This document shows, one piece after another, positions 33,731-42,624 of a stretch of 64,000 nucleotides of DNA (positions within the stretch are counted from its first letter, which is position 1; each line of letters starts with the position of its first letter). The DNA is from Treponema berlinense. Its GTDB lineage: Bacteria > Spirochaetota > Spirochaetia > Treponematales > Treponemataceae. A program made the translations under genes and the position numbers. The stretch is taken from contig NZ_FUXC01000005.1 in NCBI RefSeq assembly GCF_900167025.1, forward strand, positions 1 through 64,000. Direction: 5' to 3'. The notes beneath the pieces were generated by a model, which worked only from the letters and a program-made list of their open reading frames with translations, did no database searches and had not been told where the DNA came from.

Positions 33731-35158
33731 TTAAATTTCGAGAATTACAGCCCCGGATTTTTTGTCATAATCTGCATTTTCTAAAGATTTTGGTCGTTTT
33801 ACAGAAAGCAAATCTCCGTTTTTTGGGTGGACATTTGTTTTATCAACCGCAAGAACAAGTCCAATTTCTGAACAGCAGTAATATGCGGATTTGTGCAGCT
33901 CGGGGAGTTTTATAAAGTCCGAGGCAACTCTTAGTTTTAGATTTTCTGAATTGTTTTGAGACGGTTTTTCTTCTGGTTTTGCAATTTTTTCTTTGCTGAC
34001 CAAAACGTAGCTCAAAGAAGCACGCTCTTTTTGCAAATTCGCATTTTTAGAAAATTTTAAAAGCTCTTCCGGGGCATCTGCTGTGTCAAAAGCAAAGTTG
34101 CACCATTTTCCGCCCGGATTGGAAGAGGTTCTTCCTGCCATTGGACACACGTGAATGTGCGGACATGGGCTCAAAGGCATAAAATTTTTTCGGATAAATG
34201 AATCGCGCATCAAGCTTACAAGCCTTGCCGAGTGCGGATCTCCTGGTTCAATAAGCAAAACTGTCTGAGCCGAATCTGTTTCTTTATCAAAATATTTTAG
34301 TATGTCGTTTGTATAATTTTTTGCAAGAAAATCCGGCGGCATTTCGTTTGTCTGGGCAAGTTCGTTGAAGACGTTTGCGCAGGTTATAAGCGAAGGTTTT
34401 TGTTTTATTTGTGTTCCAATCGCGCCTTTGACGCGGACGATTTTCCACGGATTTTGTTCTTCTGTCAGAGTTTTTGCCGCAATCGAAAGAAAAATTTCTT
34501 CTCCGGCGGAAAGAGCGCCCTGGCTTAAATCCAAAACATAAAAAGTCAGTTTTTTTGAGCGCAGTTCCGGTCTTGCAAGCCAAAGCGCGCAAGGGACAGT
34601 CAGAGGTCCGGAACCCAGGTCGAGACAAACATCCTCTTCTTTTAGTTTAAAAGCGTTTTTTGGAAAATTTGCAAAAAGTCTTGTAAGGCGAATTAAATTC
34701 CACCACATAAAATAAGAGATGTACGCAGAAAGCTGGGAAGCGTCGTTCATGTAGCCGAGACGGCGGCTGTTTCTTTCGTCGGTGAGCTGGTGGCTTAAAT
34801 TTTTTATCTGCTTTGGAAGAAGAACCTGCTGCTTTGGCGAAAGATTTCTGGTTTCGGCAATGATTTTTCCGAAATTTTTAAGAATTTCGAGTGAATCTTC
34901 CGGAATGTTTTTTAATTCAAACATTGGAACGGTTTTTGAACTTTTATTTTGAGAAAAATTGTTTTTTCTGCGGTTTTCAGCATTCAACTTTTTTTGCGGA
35001 GTTTTTTTATCTTCAGTTTTTGCGTCGTTTTTCTGTGTTTTTTCTTCTTTGCGCTGTTTTTTTAATTCATTTTTTGCGGCGAATTTTGCAGAATTTTCGG
35101 CTTTGTGCTGTTTTTTGCCGGAAGCCTTTTCGTACCATTTTGCTTCTTCTTTTTTCAT
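33731..35158 (-). CDS. Rsm22-like rRNA methyltransferase
   Basis: 475 residues. A Lys/Glu-rich basic N-terminal about 70 residues resembles a disordered tail. The methyltransferase core has the AdoMet loop D-L-G-S-G-P-L-T-V-P (about 200). Downstream is the cysteine set typical of Rsm22: S-P-C-P-H-I-H-V-C-P and K-W-C-N-F (about 340-370), which probably binds zinc or an Fe-S cluster. Rsm22 proteins methylate the small ribosomal subunit in mitochondria, and bacterial members are scattered. AGGAAG precedes the start. Confidence 0.75.
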   Translation of the reverse strand: MKKEEAKWYEKASGKKQHKAENSAKFAAKNELKKQRKEEKTQKNDAKTEDKKTPQKKLNAENRRKNNFSQNKSSKTVPMFELKNIPEDSLEILKNFGKIIAETRNLSPKQQVLLPKQIKNLSHQLTDERNSRRLGYMNDASQLSAYISYFMWWNLIRLTRLFANFPKNAFKLKEEDVCLDLGSGPLTVPCALWLARPELRSKKLTFYVLDLSQGALSAGEEIFLSIAAKTLTEEQNPWKIVRVKGAIGTQIKQKPSLITCANVFNELAQTNEMPPDFLAKNYTNDILKYFDKETDSAQTVLLIEPGDPHSARLVSLMRDSFIRKNFMPLSPCPHIHVCPMAGRTSSNPGGKWCNFAFDTADAPEELLKFSKNANLQKERASLSYVLVSKEKIAKPEEKPSQNNSENLKLRVASDFIKLPELHKSAYYCCSEIGLVLAVDKTNVHPKNGDLLSVKRPKSLENADYDKKSGAVILEI

Positions 35159-35190
35159 AAAATCTTCCTGATTTTGATTTTTTTGTCCGG

Positions 35191-35511
35191 TTATTTTCGG
35201 TATTTTCGGATAATCATATACATTTGGCTTAATTCGGAGCGAATTTGCCGGATTGAATCGAGAACTTCGGCTTTTGAGTCGTAATTCATCGTTTCCCGCA
35301 AAATTTCGTCCCGGGCGCCTTCAATTGTAAATTTCCGTTCGTTTATGAGATATTTTAACCGGAGAATCAAGTCAATATCGCGTTCTGTGTAAATTCTTCG
35401 TCCGCCCAAATCTTTTTTTGGAGCAAAGCCGGGAATTACTTCTTCCCAATAACGCAGAATATGAGATTTTATGCCTGTAAGTTCCTCAGCTTCGCCGATT
35501 GAATATGTCAC
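35191..35511 (-). CDS. MerR-type helix-turn-helix protein
   Basis: 106 residues. MerR-family DNA-binding head: Y-S-I-G-E-A-E-E-L-T-G-I, then R-Y-W-E-E-V-I-P-G-F, G-G-R-R-I-Y-T-E-R-D-I-D-L-I, and a following coiled coil. The effector domain is missing, as in small MerR proteins of the HspR/short type. It lies between rsm22 and der on the same strand and may be co-transcribed with der (17-bp gap). Confidence 0.82.
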   Translation of the reverse strand: MTYSIGEAEELTGIKSHILRYWEEVIPGFAPKKDLGGRRIYTERDIDLILRLKYLINERKFTIEGARDEILRETMNYDSKAEVLDSIRQIRSELSQMYMIIRKYRK

Positions 35512-35528
35512 AAACTTTCCTTTGATTT

Positions 35529-37103
35529 TTATTCAAAACGATTTTCCCAGCGTTTTCGGCTAGATTTCATTTCGAGCATGACAGGAATCTGGTCAAAACC
35601 TAAATCTTCGCGAATTCTGTTTTTTAAGTAAGTTACGTAACTGTCTGGAACGTTGTCTGGACTTGTTGCAAAAATTCTGAACGAAACAGGATTTGTTCCT
35701 GTTTGCGTCATATAGCGGATTTTAAAGTGTATTGCCTTGCTTGCCGGAGGCGGATAACGGAAAAGCCAGTCGTCCAAAGCCTTGTTCAGGGCAGAAGTTT
35801 CGATTTTTGTCGTAAGCTGCTTGTAAAGACGGATTGTTGTTTCCATCAGCTCTTTAATTCCGTCGCCGTTTAAGGCTGAAAGACGCAGAATTGGAGCAAA
35901 CTGCATTTGTCCGAACATATACTGAATGTAATCAACAGTGTCTTTGTAGACTTTTTTTGTCTGCTCTTTTAAGTCCCATTTATTCAAAACGAAGATGATT
36001 CCACGGCCGCGTTCGTATGCGAGTGAACAGATTTTTTTGTCCTGGTCGGCAAGTCCCTGCTCAGCGTCAATCATCAAAAAAACAATGTCACATTCGTCCA
36101 GAGTTTTGATTGCGCGGTTTACAGAATAATATTCAACGTTTTGCTTTACCTTTGCTTTTCGCCGGATTCCTGCTGTATCAAGAACTTCAAATTTTCGTTT
36201 GCCCCAGGTAAAACTTCCTTCAACAACATCGCGTGTTGTTCCTGCATAGTCAGAAACGATTGAATTTTGAGTGTTCGTAAGGCGGTTTGAAAGCGTTGAT
36301 TTTCCAGTGTTTGGTTTTCCGACGATTGCAATTTTGATTACAGGCTCTTCAATTCCTTCTTTTACGTCAGAAAAATCGAGGCGGCTTGTAATTGCCTTTG
36401 CAAGTTCTGTTATGTGGTCGCCGTGGTCTGCCGAAATAAAAAGCAGTTCATTAAAACCGTACTGAAGATAATTCCAGCTGATGTTTTCGCCAAAACCGCC
36501 TTCGCATTTGTTTACGGCAACCACAACTTTGTCCCAATACGGGCGCAAAAGGTGAATAAATTCCTCGTCTTCTCCAGTGATTTTTCCGGCTTCGAGCAAA
36601 AGAAGAATCAGGTCCGCGCGCTTAATTACGGAAAGCGATTTTTCAACTACAAGTTCGTCCATTTCGGATTCACGGCTTTTTAGATCGCGGTCAAGCTTAA
36701 AACCACCGGTATCAACAAGGTGAACAGGTTTTCCGCCGATAAAAGCAGTTCCTTCGACAGGATCTCGAGTTACGCCTGGAGTTGGATCGACAATCGCAAG
36801 ACGCTTGTGCATAAAACGGTTAAATAGAGTCGATTTTCCAACATTTGGCCGTCCGGCAATAGCGACTGTCGGCAGGTTGATGTACGATTTATCTGGAAAA
36901 AATTTTAATTCTTCGGTTGCATTTTCATCTTTTTGACCAAATTCATCGCCTGTTTCCGAATCCGAAAGTTCTTCGTTTTTTTGAACAGAGTCGTTTTCCG
37001 ATGAATTAAAATCGTCGTTTTCGTTAAAAATTTGTTCGTCGGACGCGGTTTTCTGAGGCTTTGGCTTTGAAAAGTCCGGCTTTGATTTTTTAGCTTTTTT
37101 CAT
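35529..37103 (-). CDS. der: GTPase Der (EngA)
   Basis: 524 residues, longer than the usual about 440-490 because of an acidic N-terminal tail of about 75 residues (N-D-D-F-N-S-S-E-N-D; S-D-S-E-T-G-D-E). Two tandem GTPase domains follow: G1 G-R-P-N-V-G-K-S-T with D-T-G-G, and G-K-P-N-T-G-K-S-T with D-T-A-G. A C-terminal KH-like domain then begins near A-L-D-D-W-L-F-R-Y. It acts in 50S subunit assembly. The tail is an expansion not needed for GTP binding. Confidence 0.92.
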   Translation of the reverse strand: MKKAKKSKPDFSKPKPQKTASDEQIFNENDDFNSSENDSVQKNEELSDSETGDEFGQKDENATEELKFFPDKSYINLPTVAIAGRPNVGKSTLFNRFMHKRLAIVDPTPGVTRDPVEGTAFIGGKPVHLVDTGGFKLDRDLKSRESEMDELVVEKSLSVIKRADLILLLLEAGKITGEDEEFIHLLRPYWDKVVVAVNKCEGGFGENISWNYLQYGFNELLFISADHGDHITELAKAITSRLDFSDVKEGIEEPVIKIAIVGKPNTGKSTLSNRLTNTQNSIVSDYAGTTRDVVEGSFTWGKRKFEVLDTAGIRRKAKVKQNVEYYSVNRAIKTLDECDIVFLMIDAEQGLADQDKKICSLAYERGRGIIFVLNKWDLKEQTKKVYKDTVDYIQYMFGQMQFAPILRLSALNGDGIKELMETTIRLYKQLTTKIETSALNKALDDWLFRYPPPASKAIHFKIRYMTQTGTNPVSFRIFATSPDNVPDSYVTYLKNRIREDLGFDQIPVMLEMKSSRKRWENRFE

Positions 37104-37114
37104 AGACCTTTATT

Positions 37115-38809
37115 TTACAACGAATTAAGTTGTTTTGACGAGATGCTTTTTAATTCTTTTATCGTATATTTTGAGAGAAGTTCTTTGATTTTACAAATCA
37201 TTGCCGGACTCATGCTCAAATTCCGGATTCCCATTCCTGCAAGAACGAGGGCGCCTGTTTTTCGGCTCGCCATTTCGCCGCAAACAGAAACATCGATTCC
37301 GGCTTTTTCCGCTTCGCTTATTGTGTTTTGAATCATTCTGAGAACAGCAAGATGAAATTCGTCATAAAGCGGAGCAACGGAAGCATTTTCGCGGTCAACG
37401 CCGATTGTGTATTGGGTAAGGTCGTTTGTGCCGATTGAAAAAAAGTCGCTCACTTTTGCAAGACAGTCTGCTGTCAGAGCGTCCGCTGCGGTTTCGACCA
37501 TAATTCCAATCGGAACGTCCGGATTGAATTCAATTTTTTCGGAAGCAAGTTCATTCCGGACTGATTCTGCAATTTCCAGAGTCTTTTTTACCTGTTCAAC
37601 GTTCGTTATGAGCGGAAGCATAATTTTTAAATTTCCAAAAACGCTTGCTCTGTAAAGTGCGCGCAACTGGGTTTTTAGCTGCATTGGATTTTCAAGGCTG
37701 AGACGGATTGCCCGAAGTCCCATGAGAGGATTTTTTTCTTCGTTAATGTGAATTTCCGGCGAATTTATAAGTTTGTCGCCTCCTGCGTCCAAAGTGCGGA
37801 TTGTAACCGGCTTGCCGTTCATTATCTGCAAAACCTGCTTGTACGCTTTGAACTGCTCTTCTTCGTCAAAAAGGCTTGAGCGTCCGCCGTTTGTTTCGCT
37901 CATAAAAAGGAATTCTGTCCTAAAAAGACCAATTCCGTCCGCGCCTTCTTCTAACGCGAGTTTTGCTTCTTCGACAGTTCCGATATTTGCGTAAATGTGA
38001 AATTTTACGCCGTCTTTTGTCTGGGCTTCGACGTTGCGGAATTTTTCGAGCATAAGTCTGTGAGCTTTTTCCTCGTCGATTTTTTTCTGAAAATTTTCAA
38101 GTGAAGTATTGTCCGGATCTGCAAAAACTTCCGCATTGTTGCCGTCAACAACGACAGTTTCGCCGTTTTCGATTTGAGAGGCAATGTTGTCCAGAGCAAA
38201 AACCGCAGGAATTCCGTAATTTCGTGCCAAAATTCCAACGTGGCTTGAAATTCCGCCTTCGGTCAGCGCAAGACCGGCAATTTTTCGTTTTGAAAGGATG
38301 ATTGTGTCGCTCGGATTTAATTGATTTGCGACAATTACAACTCCATTTGGAACGCTTTCGATATCGAAAGGATGAAAATCCAGCATATCGTCCAGGACTT
38401 TTCCAAAAATGTCGTAAATATCCAGGGCTCGCTCTGCCAGGTAGTCGTTTCCGCTTGAGCGAAGCTGTTTTGCGTATTTTGCTGTCTGGCGGTCGAGAAC
38501 GAATTCAATATTGAGCGAATGTGAATAAAACGCTTTTTTTAGTTCCTTGATGAATTCGGGATCGTTTAGCATTAAAAAATAAGTTTCGTAAAGCTGATTT
38601 TGAATTTTATTGTCTTTAGATTCGGCAATTTTTTCAGAAATGTCTGTCGAAACATTTGCAAGTGATTTTTCAAAATGAGCCCATTGCTGGTCGTGCTCAG
38701 ATTCTTCTATTTTTTTGCGCGGAATAACTCTCTTGACGGTTTCAGGAACAACAAAAGCCTTACCAATGCCAATTCCAGACGAAGCCGAAGTACCTAAAAA
38801 AACGTTCAT
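37115..38809 (-). CDS. ptsI: PEP-protein phosphotransferase, Enzyme I
   Basis: 564 residues with the normal domain order. The swivelling domain has the phosphorylated His in G-G-I-S-S-H-V-G-I-L-A-R (about 190). The PEP-binding barrel has A-D-G-I-G-L-F-R-T-E-F (about 290), L-D-A-G-G-D-K (about 355), G-T-N-D-L-T-Q-Y (about 450) and the acid/base Cys in V-C-G-E-M-A (about 500). It passes phosphate from PEP to HPr. No ptsH or sugar-specific EII gene is adjacent. The role may be regulatory or may serve EII genes elsewhere. It sits 11 bp after der on the same strand. Confidence 0.92.
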   Translation of the reverse strand: MNVFLGTSASSGIGIGKAFVVPETVKRVIPRKKIEESEHDQQWAHFEKSLANVSTDISEKIAESKDNKIQNQLYETYFLMLNDPEFIKELKKAFYSHSLNIEFVLDRQTAKYAKQLRSSGNDYLAERALDIYDIFGKVLDDMLDFHPFDIESVPNGVVIVANQLNPSDTIILSKRKIAGLALTEGGISSHVGILARNYGIPAVFALDNIASQIENGETVVVDGNNAEVFADPDNTSLENFQKKIDEEKAHRLMLEKFRNVEAQTKDGVKFHIYANIGTVEEAKLALEEGADGIGLFRTEFLFMSETNGGRSSLFDEEEQFKAYKQVLQIMNGKPVTIRTLDAGGDKLINSPEIHINEEKNPLMGLRAIRLSLENPMQLKTQLRALYRASVFGNLKIMLPLITNVEQVKKTLEIAESVRNELASEKIEFNPDVPIGIMVETAADALTADCLAKVSDFFSIGTNDLTQYTIGVDRENASVAPLYDEFHLAVLRMIQNTISEAEKAGIDVSVCGEMASRKTGALVLAGMGIRNLSMSPAMICKIKELLSKYTIKELKSISSKQLNSL

Positions 38810-38912
38810 ATCTGTATTTTAACTTTCGGGATAAAGCCTGTCAAATGACGCTATTCTGATATTTGCGGCGAATTTTTTGAAAAAAACTGAATGCGATTTT
38901 GCCGGAAAACTT

Positions 38913-39000
38913 AGCCCGTGCCGGAGCAGCGCGCAGCGTCCGCCTTGGCGGATGGAGCGATAAGCGCAACTGCGCAGTGGACGGATTGACGGCTAATTGC
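38913..39000 (+). repeat. GC-rich dispersed repeat, copy 4
   Basis: In the 300-bp gap between ptsI and ychJ. It reads GGAGCAGCGCGCAGCGTCCG, a short hairpin GCCTTGGC, then GATGGAGCGATAAGCGCAAC and GACGGATTGACGGC. The order of words matches copies 1, 2, 3, 5 and 6. Confidence 0.75.
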
Positions 39001-39118
39001 GCTCCAAAAAAACTGGAAGAATCCTTAAAATCTCGACAGTGGCAGGGAATTTTTGGTATACTTTTCTATATTATTTTAATTTTTTTGCGCTGCATTTTTG
39101 TGGCGACGGAGTTTTTTA

Positions 39119-39619
39119 ATGGCAGATAAAGATTTGTGCCCTTGTGGTTCTGGTAAAACTTATGCGGAATGTTGTGAGCCTATTATTAAAGGAAGTAAAG
39201 ACGCTCCAACTGCTGAAAGTTTGATGCGCGCCCGCTATACTTCTTACGTAAAACACGAAATTGACTTTATTATCAATTCTTGCGAAGAAGGCGAAAAAAT
39301 TGCCGAAATTGACCGCAAGGCTACTGAACAGTGGTCAAAAGAATCTACATGGCACGGTTTAAAAATTCTTAACACTCAGAAAGGTCAGGAAGCTGATGAC
39401 GAAGGTCTTGTAGAATTTGAAGCTTCTTATACTGACAAAAATCACTTGAACGAAATTCATCACGAAAATGCTTACTTTAAGAAAGTAAATGGAAAATGGC
39501 TTTATGAAGTAGGCGATGTAAAACCGATGACTGTAGTCCGCGAAGGAAAGAAAATCGGCCGCAATGACCCATGTCCTTGTGGAAGCGGAAAAAAATATAA
39601 GAAATGTTGTGGCCGCTAA
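39119..39619 (+). CDS. SEC-C motif protein, YchJ family
   Basis: 166 residues starting at ATG 39119 (a start at 39098 adds seven residues). Two SEC-C zinc motifs frame it: [13 protein letters not shown] at the N-terminus and [13 protein letters not shown] at the C-terminus. Between them is the YchJ middle domain ([21 protein letters not shown]). Such proteins bind zinc and perhaps the SecB/SecA system or nucleic acid. Function unproven. A strong terminator follows. Confidence 0.85.
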   Translation: MADKDLCPCGSGKTYAECCEPIIKGSKDAPTAESLMRARYTSYVKHEIDFIINSCEEGEKIAEIDRKATEQWSKESTWHGLKILNTQKGQEADDEGLVEFEASYTDKNHLNEIHHENAYFKKVNGKWLYEVGDVKPMTVVREGKKIGRNDPCPCGSGKKYKKCCGR

Positions 39620-39655
39620 AACAGACGCTCCCTTTTGGGAGCGTCTGTTTTGTTG
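39618..39655 (+). terminator. Perfect 15-bp terminator hairpin after ychJ
   Basis: 39618-39632 pairs exactly with 39637-39651 around a 4-base TTTT loop. AAAACAGACGCTCCC is the left arm, and the right arm ends in TTTT. Confidence 0.9.
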
Positions 39656-39670
39656 TGGAAGGTAGATAGA

Positions 39671-40450
39671 ATGACACAGATTGTTACAGGGTTTCATGCG
39701 ATTGAAGAAAAAGTTCGCCGTGCTCTCGACAGCGGAAAAATCGACGGACTTTCTATTCAGCTTGCAAAGACTGGCCCACGCATAAAAAAAATTCTCGAAA
39801 GCGCAAAAAGAGCTGGAATTCCGGTTATAAATGCCGACAAAAATGCCCTAGACTCGCTGGTAAAAGTTTTGCCGGAAGTTGCGCGTGATCATCGTGGAAT
39901 CGTAATGGTTGTTGAAGGCGCTCCTGAAAAATCTGAAAACGATGTTGATTTTGACAGTTGGATTGCTTCGTCTAAAACCCTGGAAAATGAAAAGCAGACT
40001 GTAATTGTTCTGGACAGCGTGACTGATCCTCACAATGTCGGCGCAATAATTCGTTCCTGCGACCAGTTTGGCGCAAGTCTTGTTGTAATGCCTGCCCGTC
40101 ACAGTGCAAACGATTTTTCTGACAACGAAATTATCGCCCGTTCTTCTGCCGGTGCGAGTTCTTATGTTCCGGTCAGCGTTGTAACAAATCTTGTCCGCGC
40201 TGTACAGCAGCTAAAAGACGCTGGATTTTGGGTTTACGGGGCAGATGCCGGCGGAGAAAATGTTACAAAATTAAATTTTCCTGCAAAAACCTGCATTGTA
40301 ATGGGAAGCGAAGGAAAAGGAATTGCGCGTCTTTTGGAAGAGCAGTGCGATTCAATTGTCTCGATTCCAACTTGCGGAAAAATTGACAGTCTGAATGTTT
40401 CTGTTGCGGCTGGCGTGCTTTTGTATGAAGTTTATCGTCAGAAAATTTAA
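39671..40450 (+). CDS. rlmB: 23S rRNA 2'-O-methyltransferase RlmB-like (SpoU family)
   Basis: 259 residues from ATG 39671 (AAGGTAGATAG before it). It has the N-terminal L30e-like RNA-binding domain (V-T-G-F-H-A-I-E-E-K-V-R-R-A) and the SpoU knot motifs D-P-H-N-V-G-A-I-I-R-S (about 125), M-G-S-E-G-K-G-I-A-R (about 212) and I-D-S-L-N-V-S-V-A-A-G (about 238). RlmB methylates G2251 of 23S rRNA. The layout fits, but tRNA-type TrmH relatives are alternatives. Confidence 0.85.
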   Translation: MTQIVTGFHAIEEKVRRALDSGKIDGLSIQLAKTGPRIKKILESAKRAGIPVINADKNALDSLVKVLPEVARDHRGIVMVVEGAPEKSENDVDFDSWIASSKTLENEKQTVIVLDSVTDPHNVGAIIRSCDQFGASLVVMPARHSANDFSDNEIIARSSAGASSYVPVSVVTNLVRAVQQLKDAGFWVYGADAGGENVTKLNFPAKTCIVMGSEGKGIARLLEEQCDSIVSIPTCGKIDSLNVSVAAGVLLYEVYRQKI

Positions 40451-40491
40451 TAAAATGTTTTTGTTTTAGGAAAAAACTGCATTATAATAAA

Positions 40492-41541
40492 ATGAATATG
40501 GGGCCTAACTTTTTATTTGAAGATGAAAAATCTTTCGACAGCCTTACAAAACTTTATACTCGGGATGTAGTCGTTGATTACGTAAATTTTCTGGTTGCAG
40601 AGGGAATTCCATTTACTCTTGCAATCGTAGATATTGATAATTTTAAATACGTAAACGACACATACGGCCATATTACTGGCGACAAAGTTCTGATAGAAGT
40701 TGCAGAAAGAATTAAAAAAGTTATCGAAGGTAAAGGTTTTGTAGGCCGCTTTGGCGGAGATGAATTTTTAATTGTTTTCCCAAAAATAACCGATTACAAG
40801 GAAGTTTGGGAAAATGCTCACAAGCTCATGAAATTTATGAATTCAAACGAAATTCAAAATATTATTGGGCTTTATGTGACAATAACTATGGGAATAAGTC
40901 GTTTTCCCGAAGATGATTCAACTTACGAAGGTTTGCTGGAAACTGCCGACAAGGCTTTGTATCGTGGGAAAAACAAAGGCAGAAACTGTTTTATAATCTA
41001 TCTGCCGGAAAAACACGCAAATATCGAGTTAAAAACCGAAAAAGACCGTTCTCAAAGTTCAATGTATTTGCATTTTAACGTGTTCAGGATGCTTACGAAA
41101 ATCGAAAAACTGGATACAGGCATAAAAATGCTCTTTAATTTTTTGAGTTCGTACTTTATGGCTGACCATATTTGCATTCAAAAAGGCTGCAAAATCTATT
41201 TTGAAAAAATTCATAAACTGTCGCGCACAAAAGATTTTTTGCCGATTAATTTGTCGCTTGTTGACAACGCAATGTGCGCTCCGGCGGATTTTTTTTACGT
41301 TAATCAGCTTGAATCTCTCATTTCGTCTAACCAGTCCGAACTTGCAGGAGAATATTCGGCTCAACGGATAAAGGCTGCCTTTGCCTGTAAAATTGCAAAG
41401 GCAGAAGATGGAGAGTTTATTATACTTCGTGTTGATTCTACAATAAAACGAATCTGGCAGCACGGCGAAATGGACATTTACATTACTACAGCTAAGGTTT
41501 TGGAAATGCTCTATAACAGCGGCAGACTCGTTTTGGAATAA
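40492..41541 (+). CDS. GGDEF diguanylate cyclase, soluble
   Basis: 349 residues. The GGDEF domain is at the N-terminus (residues about 14-170) and has an intact active site G-R-F-G-G-D-E-F (about 86). The inhibitory I-site (R-x-x-D five residues upstream) is absent: the spot reads E-G-K-G. The remaining 175 residues (R-M-L-T-K-I-E-K-L-D, Y-F-M-A-D-H-I-C-I) look like a C-terminal GAF-type sensor. It should make cyclic di-GMP in the cytosol without feedback inhibition. The order catalytic-then-sensor is less common. Confidence 0.82.
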   Translation: MNMGPNFLFEDEKSFDSLTKLYTRDVVVDYVNFLVAEGIPFTLAIVDIDNFKYVNDTYGHITGDKVLIEVAERIKKVIEGKGFVGRFGGDEFLIVFPKITDYKEVWENAHKLMKFMNSNEIQNIIGLYVTITMGISRFPEDDSTYEGLLETADKALYRGKNKGRNCFIIYLPEKHANIELKTEKDRSQSSMYLHFNVFRMLTKIEKLDTGIKMLFNFLSSYFMADHICIQKGCKIYFEKIHKLSRTKDFLPINLSLVDNAMCAPADFFYVNQLESLISSNQSELAGEYSAQRIKAAFACKIAKAEDGEFIILRVDSTIKRIWQHGEMDIYITTAKVLEMLYNSGRLVLE

Positions 41542-41549
41542 TTTAGCGA

Positions 41550-41693
41550 TTATTGTGCGTTGCTTTTAAAAATTACGTTGAAATAGACAGGAGTTTGACC
41601 TGATAAGTCTTTTATTTTTCCCCAAAAATGTGTTTTAAAAAGATTGTCCGTTGCGGACAGGGTTGAAGGATCGGCTTTGTTGACGTAAATCAT
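41550..41693 (-). pseudogene. Short fragment of a FemABX-type peptidyltransferase gene
   Basis: A 47-codon frame on the minus strand (M-I-Y-V-N-K-A-D-P-S-T-L-S to K-S-N-A-Q). Its core S-A-T-D-N-L-F-K-T-H-F-W-G-K-I-K-D resembles the N-terminal N-L-F-Q-S-x-F-W-G-x-F-K of FemABX aminoacyl transferases, which build peptidoglycan cross-bridges. The true protein is over 300 residues. It is followed by the 41712-41799 repeat, so the gene was probably cut there or is a decayed copy. Confidence 0.4.
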
Positions 41694-41711
41694 GCTTAAA
41701 CAATAGAGTTC

Positions 41712-41799
41712 AAACTAAAAGTCTGCAAGATTTACGTCTGTTTGCCGTGCTAGTAACGCTATACGTTTGTTTGCCGTGCTAGTAGGCTAGTTTTAGTTT
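41712..41799. repeat. Small element with 9-bp inverted ends and two direct repeats
   Basis: AAACTAAAA (41712-41720) and TTTTAGTTT (41791-41799) are perfect inverted repeats. Inside are two near-identical 23-mers, 41733-41755 and 41762-41784 (one difference), 29 bp apart, each containing GTTTGCCGTGCTAGTA. The right end overlaps the last codons of rpiB. Confidence 0.6.
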
Positions 41800-42431
41800 A
41801 AAAATTTCTTTACTGTTTCTGCGATTTTGTCGTCCTTGCAGTCTTTGAAGAAGAGTTCGCTGAATTTTTCGCCGGCAAATGCTCCTTTTACGAGGTCTTT
41901 GTCGAGAGATTCGAGAATTTCTGTAAATGGCTTGAATGCGGCTTCGCGTACTCCGTCAAGAATTTTTTTGTTGCGCTGTTCTGGAACTGCGCGTTCTTTT
42001 GGATAACCGCCGCCAAAGCTTTCTGAAAAGAGTTTTTCAAAAATATACTCGAGGTTTAAATCTCCGCCCCAGCCAAAACCGAGCGCAAATGGAAGTGAAA
42101 TTGCGTTTCCGTCGTTAATCTGCGCAAAAGTGTAGGCGTCGAGGGGGCTTGCAACGTGTCCACAGATTACGCCAGGGAAACTGTTAAGCGCGAGCATTGC
42201 TCCTTCGCCGGTACCACAGCCTGTTACGACAAAATCGGCTGCCTTTGAGTTGAGAAGTGTTGCCGCCAGAATTCCGTTCTGAACGTAAGTTAGCTGTGCT
42301 TTGTCGTCCGCACTGTACATTCCGTAGTTTACAACTTCAAAACCGTGTGCGTCGGCAACTTTTTTGAGCGCATTGAAAATAACTGCGTTTTTTGCAGCCT
42401 GAGAATTTTCGTTGATAAGAGCAATTTTCAT
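41793..42431 (-). CDS. RpiB/LacAB-family sugar-phosphate isomerase
   Basis: 212 residues from ATG 42431 (M-K-I-A-L-I-N-E-N-S; the ORF opens at 42473). It shows V-T-G-C-G-T-G-E-G-A (about 80-89; C-G-T-G is the family's active-site loop) and the conserved H-V-A-S-P-L-D-A. Family members interconvert ribose-5-P and ribulose-5-P (RpiB) or galactose-6-P (LacAB). The protein is longer than RpiB (about 150), with a C-terminal extension (F-E-K-L-F-S-E-S-F-G-G-G-Y onward). Confidence 0.75.
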   Translation of the reverse strand: MKIALINENSQAAKNAVIFNALKKVADAHGFEVVNYGMYSADDKAQLTYVQNGILAATLLNSKAADFVVTGCGTGEGAMLALNSFPGVICGHVASPLDAYTFAQINDGNAISLPFALGFGWGGDLNLEYIFEKLFSESFGGGYPKERAVPEQRNKKILDGVREAAFKPFTEILESLDKDLVKGAFAGEKFSELFFKDCKDDKIAETVKKFLN

Positions 42432-42524
42432 ATTGAACCTCACAATTTTTTTATAACAGATTGAGTTTAACAAAAAAAATGGAAAGTTTCATCAAAGGAA
42501 GTGGAATTTTGTAATTTTAATTTT

Positions 42525-42624
42525 GCGGCAAGGATTGGAGCAGCGCGAAGCGTCCGGCTTTTGCCGGATGCAGCGAATAGCGGAACTGCGGAAAGCCTGG
42601 TTTTTGCAAAGCAAAAAGCCGCCC
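42525..42624 (+). repeat. GC-rich dispersed repeat, copy 5
   Basis: Between rpiB and the TPR lipoprotein, reaching the latter's stop codon. It reads GGATTGGAGCAGCGCGAAGC, GTCCGGCTTTTGCCGGATGC (hairpin GTCCGG/CCGGAT), CAGCGAATAGCGGAACTGCG and GAAAGCCTGG. It is the clearest copy and serves as reference for the family. Confidence 0.8.

Noticed and set aside
41733-41784. Possible CRISPR array from two repeated 23-mers
   Set aside because: Only two units and a spacer of 6 bp, with no cas genes near. A small repeat element explains it better.
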